A stretch of 64,000 bases of DNA, taken from Spirodela intermedia (taxonomy: Eukaryota > Streptophyta > Magnoliopsida > Alismatales > Araceae). The notes under the pieces were generated by a model. That model saw nothing but the letters and a program-made list of their open reading frames with translations. It did not search any database and was not told the DNA's origin. Shown one piece after another: positions 24,893 to 35,278 of the stretch (positions are counted from its first letter, which is position 1; the number at the start of each line of letters is the position of its first letter). The stretch covers positions 3,346,501 to 3,410,500 of the forward strand of contig LR746281.1 in assembly GCA_902729315.2 (NCBI GenBank), read 5' to 3'. The position numbers and the translations under genes were made by a program.

Positions 24893-25510
24893 CTAGCGGG
24901 CCATCCCACCCGGAGCCGCCGGCGGGTGCAAGCTTGCAGCGTCGGAGAGATGGCCGTGCGGCAGCCGCGCGGCGTGCGCGCTCGGCGCCGTAGACGCCCC
25001 GCTGCGCGCCAACCGTGCGGCGTGTGGGCTCGGTACGGTAGACGGCCCGCTATGCGCCAGCCGCCACGCGGCGTTCAGGATCGGCACAGCAGACGGCCCG
25101 CTGCGCGGCAACCATGCAGCGTGTGGGCTCGGCACGGTAGAGGGCACGCTGTGCGCCAGCCGCCACGCGGCATGCGGGCTCGGCACGGTAGAGGGCCCGC
25201 TGTGCGCCAGCCGCCACGCGGCGTGTGGGCTTGGCGCTGTAGACGGCCTGCTGCGCGCCAACCACATCGCGTGTGGGCTCCGTTCTATAGACGGCCCGCT
25301 GTCCGCCAGCCGTGCAGAGGGCGGGCTTGCGATCGACGAGGGGCCGCTTGGCACCAATCTCCAAGGCTGTAGGTTCGGAACGGCGGGTGGTGCGGGGTGA
25401 AGTGTTGGCGGAGCAGAGTCACTCAGGGCGGCAGTCTCGTCGAGGTTTCCTAAGACAGAGCAGAGGAGCAGTGCCAGCAACAGACCCACCAGACCCTTCC
25501 CTTTCTCCAT
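24893..25510 (-). CDS. Possible secreted tandem-repeat protein with CLE-like motifs
   Basis: A 205-residue open frame. It starts with a good signal peptide (hydrophobic LVGLLLALLLCSVL at residues 7-20), then a proline-rich spacer. At residues 51-57 comes RLVPSGP, identical to the first seven residues of CLE9/CLE13-type peptide hormones. About seven 16-17 residue repeats follow, of form RLAHSGPSTVPSPHAAW (starting near residues 67, 84, 100, 117, 134, 150, 166). These keep R-L-x-x-S-G-P but have lost the N/D-P-x-H-H/N ending. CATAAAAGG on the minus strand about 55 bases upstream could be a TATA box. Against it: the repeats are a GC-rich DNA minisatellite whose other strand is open too, and the SCAMP gene ends only 475 bases upstream. 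I regard it as a plausible but unproven gene. Confidence 0.4.
   Translation of the reverse strand: MEKGKGLVGLLLALLLCSVLGNLDETAALSDSAPPTLHPAPPAVPNLQPWRLVPSGPSSIASPPSARLADSGPSIERSPHAMWLARSRPSTAPSPHAAWRLAHSGPSTVPSPHAAWRLAHSVPSTVPSPHAAWLPRSGPSAVPILNAAWRLAHSGPSTVPSPHAARLARSGASTAPSAHAARLPHGHLSDAASLHPPAAPGGMAR
24955..25365. repeat. GC-rich 48-51 bp minisatellite
   Basis: About eight imperfect units built round CGGCACGGTAGAGGGCCCGC, TGTGCGCCAGCCGCCACGCG and GCGTGTGGGCT. The period is a multiple of three, so reading frames on both strands stay open. It encodes the repeats of the candidate secreted protein. Confidence 0.85.
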
Positions 25511-25611
25511 CTCTTTCTCTCTCTCTCTCTCTCTCTCTGGCTGTCTCGTATCTCAGTGTACCCTTTTATGGAAAAGAAACGAGGCTGCAAGGATAGGGGC
25601 ATTTAAGAGTA

Positions 25612-25637
25612 AGAGAGAGAGAGAGAGAGAGAGAGAG
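25612..25637. repeat. (GA)n microsatellite
   Basis: Uninterrupted GA run between the candidate secreted ORF and the SCAMP stop codon. A complementary CT run lies at 25516-25538, so the transcript of this gap could fold into a hairpin. Confidence 0.9.
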
Positions 25638-25872
25638 GATGGGAGAAGCGCCAAGTTGAAGCTCTACAGACAGGTAGGGAGAGAAGGATAGTCAGAAGGC
25701 TGGAACGATGACACGAGGGGAGGATGGGATAACAATAATAATAACAATAGATTGCTCTAATCTCCATTTGGCTGGAAATGCAGGAACTCAGGAATATCAA
25801 CTAAAATTCAGGGACAGCAACACCAGAAATGAAATTCTCTTAAAATCCTACCAGAGTTTCGAGAAGACACAC

Positions 25873-25914
<42 letters not shown>

Positions 25915-25932
25915 CGCTCGCTCGCTCGCTCT
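25873..25932. repeat. (CT)n then (CGCT)n microsatellite in the SCAMP 3' UTR
   Basis: A CT run of nearly 40 bases passes directly into five or six CGCT tetranucleotides. It lies just downstream of the SCAMP stop codon, so it is probably transcribed as a GA-rich 3' UTR. Confidence 0.9.
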
Positions 25933-25985
25933 CTCTTTCCCTCCTCCAGGAGAGGACGGGGAAGCCCAAATCCAGCCCTCTTTCC

Positions 25986-26098
25986 TCACTTGTTGCCCCG
26001 GAAGAACATGTAGATCTTCTGCATTTGGCCAAGAAACAGCAGTGAATTTTGTCAGTAAAGGGAGGGAGAGAGATTAAGAATTGTACCCATGATTGGGA

Positions 26099-26157
<59 letters not shown>

Positions 26158-29100
26158 TATATAAACACACAAATTTCGAATAGCAGTTCCTTTAAAAATA
26201 AAAAAAAAGGAAGCAAAAAAGGGTGCGTATGACAGCACTAACCTGTAGCACCCAAAAGCTCAGCAGCGTCTCCAGACAGAAGAATCCGAAGCCAATCAGA
26301 TAGAAAATCTGCAGGCAAACGGGACAAAAGTTCAGGTCAGAAGCCGCTGCGTCACTCGCTCCATTCAAAGGTCAAACATAAAATTCATTTAGGCATCAAA
26401 AAACACGAGAGGTTCAATCGAAAACTAAACATTTTCGGAACACTCGCCTCATTCAAGTATTAAAAAAAAAAAAAAAAAAACACATTTCATCCAGTAATGA
26501 AGATAAATAAAGGTTCAAACTGAGGCAGCAAAAGCGCACGTCATTCAAAGTCTAACCATATGTTATCTAGAAATCGAAACAAATTCATACATGTCCGTAG
26601 GAAAAAAGAAAATCGGAATCAAGACAGGTTTTGAAGAGCGCCAAAAAAAAAAAAAAACCCTCGTACAAAATTGAAGAGCTTGAAGCAGGTATCTCACTCA
26701 GCCATCAACAGAGAGAGAGGGAGGTTTCACGAAAATAAATCCATTCAGCATCGCGCCGATATGCCCATCGAACGTGTAATCAAGGGGTAGTGTCCTTGAT
26801 GGTACGAGATTATCTTACCCCAACTAGGACGTGATCAGAGAATGTATCGATTGCCGCAAGGATGCCCCTGAAAGACGGTAAAAGAGGGGAGGTGGGTCAG
26901 AACTTGCACGTTTGCATTCAAAAATAGCAAACAGGCCACGAGGAGTCCAGGATGAGCAAAGAATAAAATAATGGATCACCATTGTGGACAAAAATAGACA
27001 TCACGGAGGGGATTTTCTTTCATCTGATGATGTTTATATCCCCGTACAATCTCTTCAATTAAGTGACTACATATCTGCGTTTAAAAAAGACGTGAGCGTG
27101 CTGATGGCATCACTTGCTCTATTAATTACCATAGAAGCCCGTCCAGTACCGGGCTTGGGGAGTAGGTGCTAGGTCTGAGCCCAAATGAAGTTCGGACCTC
27201 GCTCAGGCCTCATGAACGTGCATGAGTGAGAGAGAGTGAGAGAGAGAGAGAGAGAGGGGCAACCACGTGGATGATTGTGGGAAAGCCACGTATGGAGTAT
27301 ATTGTACTCTGTCATGGCAGCTTCCAGTAATTTTTTCACCATTTCCACCTCAATTTGGTCAAGAAAAAAAAATTGGCAATAGATTTCATTTGGGGTCTTT
27401 ACTTCTCCATGCATTAAAAGCCAATTTTAACATCAGTAATTATGATCAAGCCTTGTCAGCAACGTCATCAATAGAGAACCCTAAATTCAAGATTTTAATA
27501 TCTTCTTCACGATGCCAAAGTGAGCACCATTATTTTTCTACTATTTTTGGCTTACGAAGAAAATGATGATAGTATTACTTACGTCAGTGACTTCCCCTGG
27601 AAGACAATAGGAGGAGCAATAGCAGCAAAAATACAGAAGGCAATGTGGATCTGCACAAGATAATGACAGTAATAAGGAAAAAATAACAGCACGATATATC
27701 AGAAATATATATTAAAAAGTCGGCCAAGAAGACAACCAGGTATAGTAAGAAAAACCAGCCAAACTTTAAAGCGCTGTCGGTCCTGTCCAAGGAGAGAGAA
27801 ATAAGAACATGTTAAAATAGGTTCTCTTTGGTCTAATGCAAGGTAAATAACTGAATGGGTTGCAAGAATTAAGGGAAAATCGTCACCACGTGTTGCTTGC
27901 CATCGTGACATAATTTTGACATTATCAAGTGTCCTACTTTATCAGATTCTTGCTTACAAATGAATAGGTGCCAAGGAGAGAAAAAAACCTAGGCATGACT
28001 CAATTTTAATAGTTAAAGGTAAAAGGCAACAAAGGTGAGTTTCCATATTGAGCAAAACAATTTGGGACCAGGCGTAAAATAAATATTCAGAGTACTCGGG
28101 TCAAACTCTGTACCAGAGGCTGTAGAATGCTTTCAAGTAGTTTGGGGTAAGATTAAAAATCGGGACCATCAGCCAGCAAGATGAACAAGCAAACAAAAAT
28201 ATGATTAAAAACTTGAGAACGATAAGCTCAGAAACCGATGAGTGACTAGAAAGTTTGAAACTCCTCTTTCCAGGCCAGAGACATTTACGTGAGCAGAATT
28301 CCTAGAACAGAACATGGCTAACCCTGGATCATTTTATAAAAGTGCACAAGAAAATTAACTCAATAACCCAATCTTGACATTAGTGATGCTAAATATAGAT
28401 CATAAAGAGATCGTGTATAGATATAGATTATAACTTGTGCAAATTTGACAATTAAGCATAACACGTAAAACAAAAATGAATATCGACTCTTTAGACTTTC
28501 GAAGGCCTTAGGTGAAACTTTGCAAATACAAGCGAAGATTTCTTAAACAAGCATATACCTCATTGCTCGATATAGAGGCCTATACCAAAGCACATACGAA
28601 AGAGGGCATCCAAGAATTGCATAAATAGCTGCCAGGAAAAAGATCTTCACACCTGACAATAGTGAGATTTCTCAGAAAAAGGAAAGAAAAAAACAAAGCT
28701 AAAAGAGGTAGCCATAATGCAGAAAAGCAAGAAGTTTACCTCCTCCTCTGATCCAACAGACAGACACAGCAATAAGATTCCACGCAAGGCATAGTACTAT
28801 ACCTGCAAGCAAGAACAATCATAAGCGAATTTAAATTAATAGAGCAGTAAAGTTAACCAGATTCAATACTCAACTGACATCTGAGAACCACAAAGAATAG
28901 ATATAATTAAATATCACCATAATCAAGTATCAGCACATTACTCCCAACTCAAAGAGAAGAAATAAGCATAATATCATAATTAATAAACCAGGTCATTAAC
29001 CAAGTATCTGATAAGAAAGAAATGCCCAGCCAAAATGAGGGACTTTCCACATCACATATGAAGAACGATGACACCAGATCTTATAATGGTGCTCACAAAT

Positions 29101-32100
29101 TATGCACTAATGAATCCCCACTAAGGAAAATAAGTCAGCGAGCATAACGAGCAGCTCTGCATGAAAAACGTCTACACTTGGAATATCAGAAACTTCTGAA
29201 GAATATGAGAGCATATCATCAAATTCTCCAATAATAAGTGGCAGCACATAAAGATAAGTTCAAAAATGCCTGTGTTAATGAGATTTATTGTTTTCTATTC
29301 ATGGGTTTTTTTTTCGCTACAATATCTTCTGCAACATTTGAGACATATTCATCATTCCTGTCCGCCATTTACATTATAGATCCTTCCAATTAACCACTAT
29401 CAATGTCAATTGCACTCCTCTGATAAAGAGCATCCCACATTCACTAACAACAAAGAATGCATTCAATAAAACATTGAGTGCAACTTTGAATTTCGGGTTT
29501 CGTATCAAGTTTCGGTACCTATATATTTTCGAGAATTTCTGGTATTCATATTTTCTTCAAAAGTCATAGAAAACGGACTTTAAATAAGCAGGTGAATGCA
29601 TCAAAATCACCGCATGACATCATTTTATTGAAAATAATAATTGCAATTTTTAAGTTGTATCCCACTTGGAGAAGACCTTGGAATCACTTAGTTTTTTGCA
29701 GCCACTGACTTGGACAGATCAGAATTCATTTGATGGTGTGTTTGATTTCACTTAAGAGAGGATTCGGTAGGTCCAACTTAGGTTTTGGTAGGAGAAGATT
29801 TATGGGATACGGCAAACTGATTTTGGCATAAGGTAACCCATCTTTTGGTTTTGTCCAACTAATGACGGGGTAGGGCCAAGTGGTAAGTCATAAGACCATC
29901 TTCCATATCAGTGGGACTTGGTCAACTTGTCATTGCATAGGACCCACATGATGGACTGCACCAAATTACCAAGGTGCTGCTCCACTGGGTGAATTTGCCG
30001 AAATAATAATGCACGCTAGTCAAGTTCTTGGATTTTTCTGACCAGTAATTGGTTGATGCCCAGTAGTTACAAAGTTCAAAGCCTTCTTTCAACAAATCTT
30101 GGGTTTGCCTGATTGATAGAGTGACAGAAAATAGAAGTATCTTAACAACCAACGATGGTCAAAGCTTGTTTACTCGTAAGCCCTAAGCCCTTTTACTGCA
30201 ATCGCTGGATTTTACCAACTCCTGCAGGCACAGAATCCAGATATTGGATTTGCCCAACTGGTGGTGACGTTAAGCCAACCAGTAAACCCTGCCAACCAGT
30301 GATGGGGAAAGGCACAGTTGGTGTTATGATCAGAGCTTTTTCCATAAGACGAATACATAACACTTTCGTCACATGCTCTCTCCAGCATCTAACTATCATC
30401 ATCAACATGGCTCCACTCTTCTAATGCCAGAGTCGGAGGCTCAGAATTCAAAGGGACAACTTGGCAGACACCTGCAAATTGGATCTCAACATTGCTCTGG
30501 CAGGACCAGTTTTGATTGGTGTCCCGTCCTTATCTCCGTTAGCATCAGAGAAAAGGTTATGGAAAAGTATCCTTTAATGAACCAAAAGCACAATCCGGAA
30601 TGAACATGGAGAATGCTACTTACATTGAACAAACAAGTATAACTGAAAATTTCCCATACCTAACCAGCTTGCAAATGCTAGATATTGCAGCCGCTGTGCA
30701 TGAATGGGTATCTCCTTAGATATATCATGATGGATTATAGGAAAGAATGGGGGCCAGTTCTTCTCTTCCCTGGGTACACCAGCTGTTTTTTGAATCATAA
30801 AAAGCAGTTAAAATTTGCATGAAAAAGAAATCCTATAAAAATATCAACCCGAACTAAACTAGAAATTTAGAAATCACCACTTGTCAAAGCCTCCTCCCTC
30901 CTCTTAATCTCCTGTAACAAAAAGAGGGATCAAATAAAACGTTCCGAATATTCAACTTTGGTATGCACTGCAGCACTCAAACAGCAGTTCGGAGTAAAGA
31001 AGCATGCTCGTTGTGGATTTTAGTGGATGCTGTAGTGAAGTTGGAGGGAAGTTATCATGAGTGCTTTAGAAGCCCAAGGTCACATAATAACATCGGCACC
31101 AGGAAATTGATAGTTTTCTACATATGCATTCAAAAAGGTACGACAAAAAGGTGCTTGTGAATTTTTTTTTTCTCAGACTAATCAAATAGATGAACAAGGA
31201 AATCCTGCTCTGGAATCTTCATGACAAGCAGAAGATAAGAGTCACTGCAATAGATCGATACTGGTGTAAAAAACATCAAGTAACCTGTAACAGCACAACT
31301 TTATAGTTAAGATTATGCCCGTAACTTCATTCGTTCATAGGATAAAGAGCATTATAGAATGTGAAAGGAAAATTTCAACATGCTGAAAACAGATTTAGAT
31401 GATATTTAAGCAAAAAACTATCGTGTATCAACTGTGATTCAGTGTCACAAGACTGCTCAATTCAGATTGACTTGACCATGCAAGAGAAGATAAAAATCCG
31501 AAAATGGCCATCACCCAGGTTGCCCTAAAAAAGTAAACGTTGGAAACTAACTTGAGTTTTCTAGTATCTTTTATATATTTTTTATTACTTTTCTTTAACA
31601 AGTATCTGACAGGGGTTGGAATTAAGAATTTTAATCAGGACCAACAAGTTGACCATATAGTGATCACAAAGAGCACGGTAGGGCAGATATCTCATGTATT
31701 GAGGTACCAATAAGAGGAAGTAAAGCAACTAATCCTCATAATCAGGAAACAAGGAAAACTATACGTTATTACTTAAAAAGTAAATAACCTTTCTGAATTT
31801 CCAAGGAAAAGGATAGCTTGATAGAAATAACGTTACCTTTTCTTTCCTTTTCAATTCTGCTTCCCAGGAGGCAAGATCTTTCGCCTTTTTCTTAGGATCC
31901 TGAAAGAAACCAAGAGCATATTGCTCAAGAATATATCCAGTGATAAATACACATGACATCCGGTGTTTATATCAAAACTGACCACCTACATGTATGTTTT
32001 CCAGAGGTATGTCAACTGTTGCATCATGCCTGTTGCCGTATCCAAGAGGGTCAGAGGTCAGAGGCGTAGGGCGTGCTTTTGAGCCTGCACCATTCTATAA

Positions 32101-33507
32101 CAAAATACATACATGAATGTGTGCTTGAACCAATAAGGACAAGACTTCACCAACACTAATTCTGAAATAAAACATGTCAACCATCATTTCAAAAGGGGAA
32201 AACCATTTTAAAACAAGAACGGATGTTGGATCCCAGGTGTTCACTTACAGCACAAATAAACCTATTTGTTGTTAAATATCGAATGTCTAGCGAATTCTCT
32301 TGTATTGCATAAAAGAAAGGGAACTTTTTTAAAAATTTGAACGACTTACATAATTCTAGTTACCTAATAGTATATAATCACCGCTTACCTAATAGCATGA
32401 AAATCATGCACCACAAATCAGCCTTAGCTGGTCATCACTTGTGGAAACGTCATGTACGCCAAAATAATCAATAGCTACGAAGGCATTAATAATATTTTTT
32501 TTTAAGACAGAAAGGGTTGCACCACAGCTGGACTACGAGACAAACAATGTTAGTTTACGCCAAAAAAATCAATAGCTGCGATATTGCCTTCTGGATATGT
32601 TCACACAGAACAGAAGTGCGCTTCCTCCTCAGGACCTCTTTAATTTATTAGGCTGTTCTTTCCAAAATTTCGATTTTATCCTGTTCTTAAACAAACTCAA
32701 TTTCAATTATTATAATATTTTCAAATTCTGAATCTGTCTCATGCGTGCGAGAAGAGCCGCTAAAAAGACAACAAAGATGCCCTGTTTCTTTCTATTATGG
32801 TTTACTCTATTGCCTACAGTCAATTCAAATGGAAAATGCAGAACACCCTGCGCTATACCAACGGAGAGGGGATTTCTCAGGCAGGTCCCAAAGTAGTCCA
32901 ACCCTCAGCCAGGCAGTGTTCGCTTCCTTTCGGCGCGTCAACCCGTGACCTAGTCGCAGAGAATGCGGCACTACATCTGATAGAATCTCACCACTGCACC
33001 AACACGTTTCGCTACACACTGAGACTGAAACGGAACGATATTCTTCGAGATTCTGAGGGAAAATCTCGTTGCTCGGAAAGCAGAAGCATATTTCCGTGAT
33101 CCCTGCGTCTTCTTTGTATCCGGTCAATAGAACCACCCTCGCTGTAAGACTCCAGAACCTGTGATACCGTCCTCCCAGGGATCCCACGTGGAATCCCGAT
33201 AAGACAGACTATGCGACTAACCGGGAACTCTATAGATCCACCGATACGCCGGCATTTTCCGAGCAGCCTGTAAACATCCGGAGCACACATCTTCGGGGAG
33301 CGCTTCCCCCGGGAAACGAAGACCAAAAAAACCCAAGAAAAGCGAGATCCAGACCACACCGGCGCCACATGGCGACAACTCCACCTCAAACGCGGCTAAC
33401 AAAACGAGACTCGAACAGCGGACAGACAAGAAAGGGGGGAGCGGGATTACCGCGAAGGGATTCACATCCTCCTCCTCGAAGGGGTTTGGATCGTCGCGAC
33501 GATTCAT
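25986..33507 (-). CDS. SCAMP: Secretory carrier-associated membrane protein (SCAMP), 12 exons
   Basis: Four-pass post-Golgi/endosomal trafficking protein of 266 residues. Exons (high to low): 33507-33451, 32094-31990, 31899-31837, 30911-30878, 30782-30660, 28802-28740, 28652-28559, 27782-27737, 27650-27583, 26867-26819, 26308-26243, 26018-25986; all introns are GT-AG and phases close. The N-terminus has two NPF endocytic motifs (PNPF and VNPFA within residues 1-19). A lysine/glutamate-rich coiled segment (about 55-85) follows, then the conserved [13 protein letters not shown] block, four membrane spans (about 122-146, 149-172, 188-213, 230-256) and the [10 protein letters not shown] loop. The tail after span four is only about ten residues, shorter than in many plant SCAMPs (280-300 residues), matching a short SCAMP5-like form. 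The product is secure; the paralogue number is not. Confidence 0.93.
26099..26163. repeat. Compound (CT)n(TA)n microsatellite in the last SCAMP intron
   Basis: About 26 bases of CT run straight into about 38 bases of TA with one CA interruption. It lies in the intron between SCAMP exons 11 and 12, about 80 bases from the donor site of exon 11. Confidence 0.92.
26462..26480. repeat. Poly(A) run in a SCAMP intron
   Basis: Nineteen consecutive A residues on the plus strand, so a poly(U) tract in the SCAMP pre-mRNA. A second A run lies at 26643-26657. Confidence 0.9.
27224..27256. repeat. (GA)n microsatellite in a SCAMP intron
   Basis: Nearly pure GA run, interrupted by one GTGA, in the intron between exons 9 and 10. 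It creates short antisense frames that are not genes. Confidence 0.85.
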
Positions 33508-35278
33508 CTCACCACCACCACTGACGCCGCCGCCACCGCCGCCGCTGTCGCTCCTTCTTCCGCCCCCTCAGATCCGCCGCTCCACCGCCACCAGGGGAGA
33601 ACGCCGGCGAGTCCAGAGGCGAGGTGGAGAATGAGGAGGGTAAAAAGAAGGTGCCGGCGGATGGATGGTGGGCCCGACACAGCAGAGGCACTTGTGTTGA
33701 CGTGTCGTAGGAAGCGTGCATGTGACGGCTAGCCGCCACTTTCAAATGCCAGCGGGATTCCCAAACTTACCCTACAAATTATTGTATTTTCATTTATACC
33801 CCTTCTATTACAGACTTTCTACCACGTGTGACCCATTACTTTGCACATGAGAAGTTAATGACATCTCCCCGCACGGCATTATCTGTCCCGCCGTTGACGT
33901 TGATCGATTCTGAACAGAAAATGTCTCTAATTGTCCGATCACTTCCCATATTTGCATTTATACTCATTTATGTTATATGCTTCCTCCACGTGTGATCCAT
34001 TATTCTGCACCCGCGAAGTTGACTTGCATTGAGTTGACAATCCTGAACTACTCCCCCGCTCAGATCCATCTGATCCCGATCTGGGCCGCTGTGGATGTTG
34101 ATCAATCTCGAGTTAAAATTGACGGCGATTGATCTGACTAGCTCGACCACGTTGACCCTTAAAAAGGTCGTATACAAGTGCAGTCAACTAATCTGCCTGT
34201 TCCATTACTACAGGAATATTCATTGACCGCGAATTGAAATCGATAGTAGCTGAACGGACCCGTTAGGTTGACCTTCTGCGGTGTGGTTTGAGTCTCAATG
34301 GGAACCTTGGGGAGAAATAAAAGAGGATTTTTTTTACGGGGTATTGGTCGACCGCGCTTATAAATACCTGAATTGTTATAATTAATAGTTTCACAATAAA
34401 TACGACATAAAATCACATAAAAATATAGTACCAAGAAATTTGTTTAAATTTTATTGTCGAATTAAATGTAAATATTACACCTCATTCAAGGGGTTCTCAC
34501 CGTTTGTTTCCCTCACTTTTTTCTTATGTTATTGATATCACGTATGTTTATCACCATAATGATAATGTGAATTTAAAACCAATATATATATTATCACTAT
34601 TATAGTTATTGATATTATTATCTAGCCTTGAGAAAACATGCAATTATTCAAACCTGAAAGTTTTGAAAGCACTTAAATCGAGAGGATGGATCGGCCCGTT
34701 GACTTTTATTGCTTGACCCCCAAATCACTGACGCTTCTCATGAACAAATCGCTCTCAACAAAAATGTATATGTCATTTATTTATTTATTTTAAAAATAAG
34801 TCAATTTTCTCCATAACAAATAAGCTTTCAAGATGTCACTATATTCCTATTTTTTCCCCAAAATTAGGTGATATATTTGGCATCCACATAAGGAAAAAAA
34901 AACTATAATTTCCCCTTAAAAAATAGAAATTCACCACATAACATAACATCAATAGGAATGTAGCCCAAGAGTGGAATTAAATAAATCTCCGTCAGCAAGC
35001 AGATCATACAGCAAAGAAAGAAGGCTGCCCTTGAACGGGTGACCAATGAACCACTTTACTACTAACTATGCCCTCCCGGGGAAAACCAGCAGGGGCACAC
35101 CGAGCAGCTCCAGGCTGTTGTTCCTCGCCGACCTGGGCTTCCACAGCCCTTGAACGAATTGGATTTCCCACCGTGCAAGTGATTCAGACTGTTCTTGAAG
35201 AGGCTGCAATGTGTGGGTCTGTCTGTGAGTTCTTCATTGACTTTCATTCGTTTATGCAGGAAAGGCGCCGGGAGACTG
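33508..35278. other. SCAMP promoter side and helicase 3' flank
   Basis: The first 150 bases are a GCC/CCG-rich leader typical of plant 5' UTRs. Next comes a duplicated segment with G-boxes (33786-34114) and several TTGAC W-box cores (33893, 34019, 34034, 34151, 34224, 34266). From 34440 to 34960 the sequence is AT-rich. The right end (about 35000-35278) should be the helicase 3' UTR. Confidence 0.45.
33786..34114. repeat. Tandemly duplicated promoter segment with G-box
   Basis: CCACGTGTGACCCATTACTT at 33822 recurs with few changes at 33986 (CCACGTGTGATCCATTATTC). Both are preceded by a similar CATTTATAC...TTATG/TTA block and followed by GAAGTT and later GTTGA(T/C)GTTGATC. The copies are offset by about 164 bases. 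Each carries a CACGTG G-box, so duplication doubled the site in front of SCAMP. Confidence 0.65.

Noticed and set aside
24926-25372. Arginine-rich 148-codon plus-strand frame
   Set aside because: It is the complement of the minisatellite. It has no signal peptide, no recognised domain and no promoter context better than the minus-strand frame.
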